Origin: Flavobacteriaceae bacterium Ga0077528
GTDB lineage: Bacteria > Bacteroidota > Bacteroidia > Flavobacteriales > Flavobacteriaceae
DNA length: 64,000 bases
Assembly (NCBI GenBank): GCA_001464475.1
Contig: LNDX01000002.1
Span: 62,001-126,000, forward strand
Reading direction: 5' to 3'
A model generated the notes under the pieces. It was not told the DNA's origin and ran no database searches. It worked only from the letters and a program-made list of their open reading frames with translations. A program made the position numbers and the translations under genes. This document shows, in pieces, positions 44,518-52,939 of this stretch (its first letter is position 1; each line of letters starts with the position of its first letter).

Positions 44518-45228
44518 TTAGCTAATATTTTTTTTAATATTTATTTTTCTTATTTGATTATTAAGTAGGTTAACATATAGGATTTTCCCTTCCAATACAT
44601 CTTCAAGATTCAAAATAACCTTAATTGTTTCAGTCGTCATATAACTACCAATTATTCCACAAATAGGACTAATTACACCTATTTCAGAACAACTTTCGCT
44701 TTTTAAGTAGTTGTTAAAATCAAAAATATCTTTCAAACTAAAGCCGTTTAAATAATGAAAAACCGTTATATATCCTTGCCAATCTGAAACTGCTCCATGA
44801 ACTAATACTTTCTTATGTTCAGCACAATAATCATTTATTATTGTTCTACTCATACCCTGATCTGTGCAATCGCAAATTATTTGATAATTTTTAGCAATTT
44901 CTATAACAGAATTTTTCTCAATCTTTTTCTCAATTCTATTTATAATAATATTAGGATTTTGCAGCCTTAGTTTTTCCGCCAATACCGAAACCTTGCTTTT
45001 TCCAATATCGCTAGGTGTAAAAAGTATCTGCCTATGTAAATTAGATACTTCTACTTTATCAAAGTCACAAATACCGATAGTACCTACTCCCATTGCAACT
45101 AAATATGATGCAACAATTACTCCTAATCCTCCTGCTCCAGTAATTAAAACAGATGCATTTGCTAAATGTTTCTGCCCAGATTCACCAATTTCGGGAATGA
45201 CAATTTGCTTTTGGTATCTATCTATCAT
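44518..45228 (-). CDS. ThiF/MoeB-family E1-like adenylyltransferase, zinc-cysteine-less
   Basis: This 236-aa protein has the E1 Rossmann core: RYQKQIVIPEIG, the ATP loop GAGGLG (31-36), DFDKVEVSNLHRQ (55-67) and the CDCTDQ segment (119-124). The crossover-loop Cys (C180 in SESCSEIGVISPICGIIGS) aligns with the thiocarboxylate/disulfide Cys of ThiF. The two CxxC pairs that bind zinc in MoeB and ThiF are absent. E1 enzymes adenylate the C-terminal Gly of ubiquitin-like proteins. Its ATG overlaps the DUF4132 stop (ATGA), and the first gene of the operon encodes a protein ending in Gly-Gly. Confidence 0.93.
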   Translation of the reverse strand: MIDRYQKQIVIPEIGESGQKHLANASVLITGAGGLGVIVASYLVAMGVGTIGICDFDKVEVSNLHRQILFTPSDIGKSKVSVLAEKLRLQNPNIIINRIEKKIEKNSVIEIAKNYQIICDCTDQGMSRTIINDYCAEHKKVLVHGAVSDWQGYITVFHYLNGFSLKDIFDFNNYLKSESCSEIGVISPICGIIGSYMTTETIKVILNLEDVLEGKILYVNLLNNQIRKINIKKNIS

Positions 45229-47795
45229 CTATTTATTTGTGAGGTGATTGTAGTATCAGTTATCTTATCATCATTTGCAAGTAACAGTGCTTTAGATATA
45301 ATTACCGACAATCCGTTATCGCCTTCAAAAGGTAAAAACAAATTATTATTTGTTTCTTTTAAACTTCTATCGGGAACGATACATAAATATTGGTCATTAG
45401 GTTCCATCAAAATATTAGTACTCCCAATATGAATTTTATAGGTTCTTATTTTGCCTTTAACAACCACAAATCTATCCTCAATGTGCGTTACAGAAGCTAT
45501 TTTTAATCTAGGAATAAGTCCAAGTAAAATTTCTTTTCTGTTTTTGGCAATTTCTGATAAATCACCAAAAGAATAAGACTGCCAATAATCTCTGTAAGTA
45601 GGTAAGCCTCCTGAGTCGCTCCAAGTAGGATCGTTACCAACGCTAGATACACCCACAAACAAATCAACATCTCGCATAACTTCTGAAAAAGCAATAGCTG
45701 GAATATCAACTAAATCAACTAATTCATTTGTTTCCGTATTTATGAAACGTATTTGGTCAGTTGTAACATAATTCCAAATTCCAGTTGCATTAAATTGGTC
45801 ATCTGCATTTAAACTATTTACCCAAAATTCTGCACAAAGCTTATATTCAGGTAAATATAGTTTAGCAACATCATCGTCACCACCATCCCATGCACCTATT
45901 AATTTAGCTTTCCAATTTCTTCCTTTTGCTAGAGTAACATATTGATGTTGCTTCAAAATATGCGATGCCATCCGATTGCTATATGTCTTAGTGTTAACTT
46001 CGGCATCAGTTAACAAATAAATTTCTCGGTAAGCTTGCTTAAATGGTTGTTGAATTTGACCTTCCATTAAGAAATTTCTCCAATTTTTAACTTCTTGAGT
46101 GCTACTAGTAGCCGGATGCCAAAGTGAAACATGAGTGAACTTTTCTAATTCCAACACTTCAAAATCAATTGTATAGAATTGATCTTTTAGGTAAATTGCC
46201 AAAACATTTTTTGAATTATTTGAAAAATTAAAAATTATTTTTTGAATCACAAAAGAGAGTAATCCATGTTGTTGATATTTTTCTTTAAAGTAATCTAAAG
46301 TCATTACTCTGTCGCATCTAAGCATCCTGTCAATACGTTCCTTTTGTGCAGATGTGGTTTGGTCAATTTGCTTTTGTATGCTTTTTAGTTTTTTTAATTT
46401 GGCATCAAATTTATCTTTAACCAATTGCGGAACAGATTTCTGCTCTGTACCATCGGCTTTATACCATTTGATAATTGATTTACCCATCCCGATGAGCGAA
46501 AGAGTTCCTTTAATTTCATCAAATTTATAAGTAAATTCATGATTTTCTAGTTTAAAATCATCTACAGCTAAATCTTCAATTTCTGAGGAAGAAACCCCTA
46601 ATTTAGTAGCTGCTTCTGCTATATACTTTTCAATTAATGCTAAAGTATTATTTTGTTTAATTTTTAATCTTAACCTAGATAATTGTGCTATACCGTCTAA
46701 ACCTTTTGAAGCAAATAAAGTATATAAACACGCATTGCCTAATCCAGCCGAAGCTGGTCCTTTTTCGGGAATTTTTTTAAAACATCTTTCAGATAACTTA
46801 CTTATAGTGATTATAGTGTTGCTATCATAATACCATGAAGACATCCATACAAAGCCTTTTAAAATATCTACATTCGGACTTGATAAAAATTCTATTGAAT
46901 TATATTGGTATTCTTGTTTATAATAAATTTGAGTATGTGTAGTAATTGTTTCCTTTAAATTTATGATTTCTTGAAACCATTCTTGTGTTACTTTTTTAAA
47001 CTTATCCGAACCTATTTTATCCATTGTTATTTTGGCTTCAGCTAAAAATTTTTGTGTAGGTTTTGCACCTGTAGCTTTTTGAGCCAATTGCATAAGTGTA
47101 AACCAATTTTGCTGGTCTTCTTTTTTGATTTGATCTAAAATTGCATTTCCAATATTTTTAAAATTGTCTTCACCAACAAAATATGTTGGCTTTACTGAAT
47201 TCTCGTCATTTTCACTTTTAAATAAAAAGGATTTTATTTTTTCTTCTAATTTTAGTTGGTCTTTGTAATAATAAGAATTTGTCTCTTTTTCAAAACTTAA
47301 AATATCTTCCAGTATCGTTTTGATTGTGTTAGGAATATCAACATCAGGGTAATTAAACTCAATTTGTTTAAAAAAACCTGCTAAAGGCCACCAATGCATT
47401 TTATCATAGCCTTTCTCTGGAAAACTATTTTTAAAGGAACTGTACAAAGAAACAATTGTTCCTTCTGTAAATTTCATTTTACTTCTAAAAAGTGCGGGAA
47501 TCATTTGGTTAGCCAATTGAAAATCTTTAGTTTCTTTTTTGGAACCTTTTTGATAGCCTTTGAAGTTGCTATTCAAGGATTCTGTCAAGAAAACTATAAA
47601 TAATCCTTTTTTCTCGTCATCCCATTTTTTGATTATCTGGTTGTAACTTTCAATATTTGAGAAATTAACAGTATAAAAATAAGAGGATTCTTTTGTAGCT
47701 TCTTCAACACAATTTTCGAAAACTGTGATGAATTCATTTGATTGCTGTTCTCCTTGGATTCCAAAAGCAGATTTTAATTTATCTAAAATTCCCAT
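45225..47795 (-). CDS. DUF4132 (MolR-like) large protein
   Basis: The 856-aa cytoplasmic protein has an N-terminal all-helical, HEAT-like part (about 1-480). A DUF4132 core follows (about 540-700), with MEGQIQQPFKQAYREIYLLTDAEVNTKTYSNRMASHILKQHQYVTLAKGRNW. The C-terminal module (about 745-850) has IPAIAFSEVMRDVDLFVGVSSVGNDPTW. E. coli MolR/YehI-type proteins share these blocks; their biochemical role is unknown. No WGR domain is visible. It is the middle gene of a compact operon with the Gly-Gly protein (11 bases upstream) and the E1-like gene (4-base overlap). Confidence 0.82.
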   Translation of the reverse strand: MGILDKLKSAFGIQGEQQSNEFITVFENCVEEATKESSYFYTVNFSNIESYNQIIKKWDDEKKGLFIVFLTESLNSNFKGYQKGSKKETKDFQLANQMIPALFRSKMKFTEGTIVSLYSSFKNSFPEKGYDKMHWWPLAGFFKQIEFNYPDVDIPNTIKTILEDILSFEKETNSYYYKDQLKLEEKIKSFLFKSENDENSVKPTYFVGEDNFKNIGNAILDQIKKEDQQNWFTLMQLAQKATGAKPTQKFLAEAKITMDKIGSDKFKKVTQEWFQEIINLKETITTHTQIYYKQEYQYNSIEFLSSPNVDILKGFVWMSSWYYDSNTIITISKLSERCFKKIPEKGPASAGLGNACLYTLFASKGLDGIAQLSRLRLKIKQNNTLALIEKYIAEAATKLGVSSSEIEDLAVDDFKLENHEFTYKFDEIKGTLSLIGMGKSIIKWYKADGTEQKSVPQLVKDKFDAKLKKLKSIQKQIDQTTSAQKERIDRMLRCDRVMTLDYFKEKYQQHGLLSFVIQKIIFNFSNNSKNVLAIYLKDQFYTIDFEVLELEKFTHVSLWHPATSSTQEVKNWRNFLMEGQIQQPFKQAYREIYLLTDAEVNTKTYSNRMASHILKQHQYVTLAKGRNWKAKLIGAWDGGDDDVAKLYLPEYKLCAEFWVNSLNADDQFNATGIWNYVTTDQIRFINTETNELVDLVDIPAIAFSEVMRDVDLFVGVSSVGNDPTWSDSGGLPTYRDYWQSYSFGDLSEIAKNRKEILLGLIPRLKIASVTHIEDRFVVVKGKIRTYKIHIGSTNILMEPNDQYLCIVPDRSLKETNNNLFLPFEGDNGLSVIISKALLLANDDKITDTTITSQINR

Positions 47796-47806
47796 AATTT
47801 AAAAAA

Positions 47807-48196
47807 TTAACCACCGACCAAAGGTGTAAGTTTAACAAAAGAAATAATTGATTGATTATTTAGATTTACTATTTGACTTAATTCTTCTAACTGTTGATTG
47901 TCAACTAATATAAAAAAACCATTTTTTTGAAATGCATCTAAAGCAACATATATTTGTTTTTCAACATCGATGATTTGCTTCGGCTTTAGTTTAAAACCAT
48001 TAAGAGTCCTTTCAGCATCTGAAGGTTTCACCAAACCATTGAAATAATCGGGAAATTTCTTATTGTAGATTTCTATTTCATGCGTTACTCTTTTTTCTAT
48101 GAGTTCTTGGGTTGTAATGGATAATCTTTCGATTTCTATTTCAAATTGATTGGTAACTGTTCCATTTAATTGTTCGTCTTTGATAAGTACATTCAT
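47807..48196 (-). CDS. Small protein with C-terminal Gly-Gly, candidate ubiquitin-like modifier
   Basis: The 129-aa protein has no recognised family. It starts with possible strands MNVLIKDEQ and NQFEIEIERLSIT, then a helix (QELIEKRVTHEIEIYNKKF, 30-48), a central helical insert, and ends with FFILVDNQQLEELSQIVNLNNQ and SIISFVKLTPLVGG. The final hydrophobic strand followed by Gly-Gly resembles the tail of ubiquitin, ThiS and MoaD. It opens an operon with DUF4132 and an E1-like enzyme, which makes it the natural E1 substrate. The beta-grasp fold is inferred, not seen. Confidence 0.7.
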   Translation of the reverse strand: MNVLIKDEQLNGTVTNQFEIEIERLSITTQELIEKRVTHEIEIYNKKFPDYFNGLVKPSDAERTLNGFKLKPKQIIDVEKQIYVALDAFQKNGFFILVDNQQLEELSQIVNLNNQSIISFVKLTPLVGG

Positions 48197-48297
48197 ATAT
48201 TTTACGTTTTAAAATATCAGCTAACATCACAAAATATGCGTAATTTCCTTAAATTGCAGTATTAAACTTTCTCAAAGTAACAAATTATTTTCAACTT

Positions 48298-48316
48298 AAA
48301 AAAACCTGAAATCAGG
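48298..48316 (-). terminator. Weak terminator after YfcE-like gene
   Basis: CCTG (48305-48308) and CAGG (48313-48316) form a short hairpin, with a T-run on the minus strand. It separates the phosphoesterase gene from the E1/DUF4132 operon. Confidence 0.5.
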
Positions 48317-48343
48317 AATACATAGATAGTTCGCAAACTGTCA

Positions 48344-48838
48344 CTATCGTTTCCCTATTTCCACAATCTCCAAACTCTGAATTTTATCTCCATCGATTTC
48401 AAATCGTAACATTGTTCGCACTTGATGAAATCCTGAAATTCCGCAAGCTCCTGGATTCATGTGAAGTAAATTCAATGTTTTATCAAATTGCACCTTTAAT
48501 ATATGGGAATGTCCACAGATGAACAATTTTGGTGGATTTAACTTCAGTTCCTCACGAACCGCTTGATTGTATTTTCCGGGATAACCGCCAATATGTGTAA
48601 TCCAAACATCAACACCTTCGCATAGGAAGCGATTATTTAAAGGAAATTCCATTCTTGCTTTGTCGTCGTCAATGTTTCCGTATACTGCTCGAAGTGGTTT
48701 TAGTTTTTTAATGGTATCAGTTACAACCAAATCACCGATGTCACCAGCATGCCAAACTTCATCTGCTTGATTTACATATTTTAAAATAGTATCATCAATA
48801 TGACTGTGCGTATCGGAAAGTAAAAGGATTTTTTTCAT
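48344..48838 (-). CDS. YfcE/MJ0936-type metallophosphoesterase
   Basis: The protein is 164 aa from the ATG at 48838 (MKKILLLSDTHSHID). The calcineurin-like metal ligands are in place: SDTHSH, HAGDIGD, VYGNIDD, and GHSH with a later H (LLHMNPGACG). The family hydrolyses phosphodiesters. The longer TTG frame to 48868 is unlikely. It is separated from the downstream E1/DUF4132 operon by a hairpin. Confidence 0.92.
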   Translation of the reverse strand: MKKILLLSDTHSHIDDTILKYVNQADEVWHAGDIGDLVVTDTIKKLKPLRAVYGNIDDDKARMEFPLNNRFLCEGVDVWITHIGGYPGKYNQAVREELKLNPPKLFICGHSHILKVQFDKTLNLLHMNPGACGISGFHQVRTMLRFEIDGDKIQSLEIVEIGKR

Positions 48839-48989
48839 ATTATTTGCCGCAAAGGCACTAAGTCGCAAAGTTAATTATTTAGGAAAACTTTAAACATTCA
48901 ATCTATCAAAATCTTTGTAAATTTGCAATCAATTAGATTTGATTCAGATTTTCATATCTAATATTTAAAATCTAATATTTAAAATTAAA

Positions 48990-49736
48990 TTGAGATATTT
49001 TCTAGAATTTGCTTACAAAGGAACTAACTATCACGGATGGCAATATCAGCCAAACGCAACTTCTGTTCAAGAAACTTTGACCAAAGCACTTTCCACGATT
49101 TTGAAAACAGATATTGAACTTGTTGGCGCAGGTCGAACGGATTCTGGTGTTCATGCCAAGCAAATGTTTGCACATTTTGATTTTAACCAAGAAATTGATA
49201 TTCCCTATTTAAGTCATAAACTCAATTCATTTTTACCAAAAGATATCGCCATTTTGAATATTCATAATGTTCACGATGAAGCTCATGCCAGATTTGACGC
49301 AACAAAACGAACTTACGAATACCATATCCATATCAAAAAAGATGCATTCGAAAGTGACGATTCATGGTACAATCAAAATGATTTGAACCTTGACAAAATG
49401 AATGATGCATGCAAAATACTTTTCAATTACATTGATTTTGAATGTTTTTCAAAAGTACATACGGATGTAAACACTTTTAACTGTAAGATTTTTGAAGCTA
49501 ATTGGACCAAGAATGACAATCGATTAGTATTCACAATTTCAGCAGATCGATTTTTACGAAATATGGTTCGAGCAATTGTTGGAACTATGGTAAATATAGG
49601 ATTAGAAAAAGTATCTTTGCAAGACTTTATTCAAATAATTGAAAGCAAAGACCGAAAAAAAGCTGGATTTTCAGTTCCTGCACACGGATTGTATTTGACG
49701 AAAGTGGAATATCCTTTTTTAGAAAATAGAATATAG
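48990..49736 (+). CDS. truA: tRNA pseudouridine(38-40) synthase TruA
   Basis: TruA modifies uridines 38-40 in the anticodon arm. The 248-aa protein has RYFLEFAYKGTNYHGWQ at the start, the catalytic Asp in GAGRTDSGVHA, and the C-terminal RFLRNMVRAIVGTMVNIG. The start codon is TTG at 48990; no ATG or GTG is available in frame upstream, and the next Met is well inside the fold. It is followed by a tandem 7-bp repeat and then an ABC exporter gene. Confidence 0.96.
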   Translation: MRYFLEFAYKGTNYHGWQYQPNATSVQETLTKALSTILKTDIELVGAGRTDSGVHAKQMFAHFDFNQEIDIPYLSHKLNSFLPKDIAILNIHNVHDEAHARFDATKRTYEYHIHIKKDAFESDDSWYNQNDLNLDKMNDACKILFNYIDFECFSKVHTDVNTFNCKIFEANWTKNDNRLVFTISADRFLRNMVRAIVGTMVNIGLEKVSLQDFIQIIESKDRKKAGFSVPAHGLYLTKVEYPFLENRI

Positions 49737-49758
49737 AATATAGAATATAGAATATAGA
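49725..49758. repeat. Tandem 7-bp repeat (ATAGAAT)n
   Basis: Four to five units of ATAGAAT or AATATAG overlap the truA stop and run into the spacer. The rest of the spacer to 49822 has AATCTGATATTTAAA-type near-repeats, which also occur before truA at 48957-48985. Confidence 0.8.
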
Positions 49759-49822
49759 TATCACTTTTTCCATTTAAAATCTGATATCTAAAATCTGATA
49801 TTTAAAATCTAATATTAAATTA

Positions 49823-51577
49823 ATGAAAGCAAAAGCATTCGACATACGTTTATTTAAACGAATTTTAAAATATACAAAACCCTATAAAACAGTTTTTTAT
49901 GGCGTAATTACTGCTGCAGTTTTGTTAGCGGTTTTCGCTTCATTACGACCATATTTATTGAAACAAACCGTTGACCATTACATAAAACCTCATGATCAAA
50001 ATGGATTGTTACTTTATGTTTCATTGATGGGAGTTGTATTATTATTAGAAGGAGTTTTTCAGTTTTTCTTTGTTTTTTGGGCAAATCTTTTAGGACAAAA
50101 CATTATCAAAGACATTCGAACCAAACTATTCAAACATATGTTGAGTTTCAGAATGAAATATTTCGATAATGCTCCTGTTGGTCAATTGGTTACACGTTCT
50201 GTATCCGATATCGAACAGATTGCTAGAATCTTCAGCCAAGGTTTGTTTATGATTATCAGTGATTTGCTAAAAATGTTTGTCTGTCTAATCATCATGTTTT
50301 ACATGAACTGGAAACTAACTTGGATTGTAATTGCAGCCATGCCAATCTTGGTATACATCACAAGAATTTTCCAACGTAAAATGCAAGTGGCTTTTGAAGA
50401 AGTAAGAAATCAAGTGGCAAATTTGAATACGTTTGTACAAGAACGTGTTACAGGAATGAAAATCGTGCAACTGTTTAATCGTGAAGATATTGAATATCAA
50501 AAGTTTAAAGATATCAATCAAAAACACAATGTTGCTTGGATAAAAACGATTTTATACAACTCTATTTTCTTTCCAATAGCTGATATTATTTCGTCGTTAA
50601 CATTAGGTTTTGTAGTGCTTTATGGAGGTTTTCATATTTTAGATGGTGACAAATTTACTACGTTTGGAGATTTATTTTCTTATACGATGTTTATCGGAAT
50701 GTTGTTCAATCCGTTACGTCAAATTGCAGATAAATTCAACGAGATGCAAATGGGAATGATTGCTGCCAACAGAGTTTTTGATATTTTGGACACTGAAGAA
50801 GATGTGCAACAAACAGGTACGATTGAAGCCAAACATTTTGCAGGAAACATCAGTTTTGAAAACGTTCGATTTAGCTATATTAAAGATGAGGAAGTTCTAA
50901 AAGGCATTTCATTGGAAGTAAAATCAGGTGAAACTATAGCGATTGTGGGTTCAACTGGTGCAGGAAAATCTACAATTATTAATTTGTTAAATCGTTTTTA
51001 CGAAATCAATTCGGGGACAATCTCTATTGATAATCAAGACATTAATACTTTTACTTTAGAAAGTTTACGTGCTCAAATTGCGGTAGTTTTGCAAGATGTA
51101 TTCCTATTTGCTGATACAATCTATAACAATATTACTTTAAACAATACTAATGTCTCTCGTGAAGAAGTTATCGCTGCTTCTAAGAAAATAGGTGTTCACG
51201 AATTCATTATGAGTTTGCCTGACGGTTATGATTATAATGTAAAAGAACGCGGCGTGATGTTATCCTCTGGGCAACGCCAATTAATTGCTTTTTTACGTGC
51301 TTATGTTAGTAATCCGAGTATTCTAATTTTGGACGAAGCTACTTCTTCTATTGATACCTATTCAGAAGAATTGATTCAAAGAGCAACAGAAACTATTACA
51401 AAAGATAGAACTTCCATTGTAATTGCACATAGATTGGCAACCATTGTAAATGCTGACAAAATTATCGTCATGGACAAAGGTCAAATTGTAGAATCTGGAA
51501 CGCATCAAGAATTGGTTACCAAAGAAAATGGTTATTACAAGAACTTGTACGATTCACAATTTTCTGAAGCAATCTAA
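49823..51577 (+). CDS. ABC exporter, fused permease and ATPase (MsbA/MDR type)
   Basis: This 584-aa half-transporter has six membrane spans (about 20-310) and an ABC domain (about 340-580) with Walker A GSTGAGKST, signature LSSGQRQL, Walker B ILILDEATSSID and H-loop IAHRLAT. It works as a dimer; no partner gene is adjacent, so a homodimer is likely. Relatives export lipids or drugs; the substrate is not evident. Confidence 0.93.
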   Translation: MKAKAFDIRLFKRILKYTKPYKTVFYGVITAAVLLAVFASLRPYLLKQTVDHYIKPHDQNGLLLYVSLMGVVLLLEGVFQFFFVFWANLLGQNIIKDIRTKLFKHMLSFRMKYFDNAPVGQLVTRSVSDIEQIARIFSQGLFMIISDLLKMFVCLIIMFYMNWKLTWIVIAAMPILVYITRIFQRKMQVAFEEVRNQVANLNTFVQERVTGMKIVQLFNREDIEYQKFKDINQKHNVAWIKTILYNSIFFPIADIISSLTLGFVVLYGGFHILDGDKFTTFGDLFSYTMFIGMLFNPLRQIADKFNEMQMGMIAANRVFDILDTEEDVQQTGTIEAKHFAGNISFENVRFSYIKDEEVLKGISLEVKSGETIAIVGSTGAGKSTIINLLNRFYEINSGTISIDNQDINTFTLESLRAQIAVVLQDVFLFADTIYNNITLNNTNVSREEVIAASKKIGVHEFIMSLPDGYDYNVKERGVMLSSGQRQLIAFLRAYVSNPSILILDEATSSIDTYSEELIQRATETITKDRTSIVIAHRLATIVNADKIIVMDKGQIVESGTHQELVTKENGYYKNLYDSQFSEAI

Positions 51578-51622
51578 AAACCATTTCGTTTTTATTATAT
51601 TTGATAAAAATTAAATAAAACT

Positions 51623-52261
51623 ATGGCATTTACTATTGCAATTTCAGACGAAAGAACTCCTTTAAAAAACAATACTTGGTTAAAAATATTTATCGGATTT
51701 TTTCTGATAAATTGGATAAATTCTTATGTAGGAAATACCGATACAGCCAATTGGATTTTAGAAAATACCTTAGTCTTTCTATTTCTAGGTTTTATGATTT
51801 TTACCTATAAAAAATTTATATTCAGTGATTTAAGTTATTTATTAGTTTGCATTTACTTATGTCTTCACGTTTATGGTTCCAAATATACTTATGCCGAAAA
51901 CCCTTTTGGCTATTGGCTGAAAGATGCTTTAGATTTATCTCGAAATCATTATGATAGAATTGTTCATTTTAGTTTCGGATTTTTATTGGCTTACCCAATG
52001 CGAGAAATGTTTTTGAAATGGTTAAAATTTCCTTCGTGGGTTGCTTGGACATTACCTATTGAAGTTACACTTTCTATTAGTGGCTTTTACGAATTGATAG
52101 AATGGGCAGTTGCCGATGTTTTCTTCAAAGCGCAAGGTGATGCTTATCTTGGAACTCAAGGCGATATTTGGGATGCGCAAAAAGATATTTTCTTAGCATT
52201 TTCAGGAGCCATAATTGCAACCACTATTGTTTCAATAATCAAAAGAATGATTACAAAATAA
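51623..52261 (+). CDS. DUF2238 (YjdF-like) membrane protein
   Basis: This 212-aa protein has about six membrane spans. HVYGSKYTYAENPFGYWLKDALDLSRNHYDRIVHFSFGFLLAYPMRE and SGFYELIEWAVADVFFKAQGDAYLGTQGDIWDAQKDIFLAFSGA are the conserved blocks of DUF2238 (YjdF), with many charged and His residues near the membrane. The function is unknown. The next gene follows after 4 bases. Confidence 0.9.
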   Translation: MAFTIAISDERTPLKNNTWLKIFIGFFLINWINSYVGNTDTANWILENTLVFLFLGFMIFTYKKFIFSDLSYLLVCIYLCLHVYGSKYTYAENPFGYWLKDALDLSRNHYDRIVHFSFGFLLAYPMREMFLKWLKFPSWVAWTLPIEVTLSISGFYELIEWAVADVFFKAQGDAYLGTQGDIWDAQKDIFLAFSGAIIATTIVSIIKRMITK

Positions 52262-52265
52262 TTTT

Positions 52266-52775
52266 ATGAATTACAAAAAAGTAAAAACTAAAATTAAAGC
52301 CTATCACAATGAAGGAAAAACAATTGAAGCAGCAGAATGGTTGCTAAAAATGTTTGATATTCAAGATCACAATTTAAAAGGATTTGCTTTAAGAGAAAAA
52401 GCAGATAGAACTTGTATAATGTTAACAGCTGAAGGCGATTTTGGAGAACAGCAAGTAATTAGAATGCCCGAAAATGTATTTGAATTTTCAATTCCATTGA
52501 TACTTACTCTTTTGACTCACGAAATGGTTCATGTGCGTCAAAAATCAAGAAAACCTTATGTTGAAGACCGATTGGAGCGTGAATGGCAAGCTTATTATGA
52601 AATGCTCTTTCACAAAATATTTCCCAACTATCTTGAAGTTTCAAATTTTCATAAAAAATTCTTTGCAGAAAAAGCTTTTAGCTACTACAAAAGAATGGGT
52701 GAAGGTTCGGAATTACAATTAAAATATGCTGATCAAAAAAAAGAAATAGAAGATTTAATTGCTTCTTTAGGCTAG
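52266..52775 (+). CDS. Small HExxH-type putative metallopeptidase
   Basis: This 169-aa protein contains HEMVHVRQ (HExxH-type zinc motif, about residues 89-96) and, 19 residues later, EREWQAYYEM, where a Glu could be the third zinc ligand. It has no signal peptide, so it is probably cytoplasmic. It belongs to no family that I can name. It is translationally close to the DUF2238 gene (4-base gap). Confidence 0.65.
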   Translation: MNYKKVKTKIKAYHNEGKTIEAAEWLLKMFDIQDHNLKGFALREKADRTCIMLTAEGDFGEQQVIRMPENVFEFSIPLILTLLTHEMVHVRQKSRKPYVEDRLEREWQAYYEMLFHKIFPNYLEVSNFHKKFFAEKAFSYYKRMGEGSELQLKYADQKKEIEDLIASLG

Positions 52776-52939
52776 AAGTTGGAACCATTTAAACACTTAA
52801 ACTTTTAAACTATTAAACTCATATACTTTTAAACTTTTTTCTTAAATTCGCAGTCTCAATTAATTTAGAAAATCATACATATAATGACACGAGCGAAAGC
52901 GACTGCATTTTTCACAAATTAAAAATAAACACTCGAAAA
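52775..52939. other. Spacer before lpdA with oligomer repeats and a 12-codon leader-like frame
   Basis: The spacer has several TTTAAAC/TTTTAAAC near-repeats (52790-52835). ATG at 52884 opens 12 codons (MTRAKATAFFTN) ending at 52922, 17 bases before the lpdA start. It may be chance. Confidence 0.3.

Noticed and set aside
44518..45228. The E1-like gene as an ordinary moeB or thiF
   Set aside because: The zinc cysteine pairs are absent, no thiamine or molybdopterin genes are near, and it is co-translated with DUF4132.
48197..48300. A clear promoter for the Gly-Gly/DUF4132/E1 operon
   Set aside because: The best match on the minus strand (TATTTTG near 48229) has one base too few between TA and TTTG and no -33 box.
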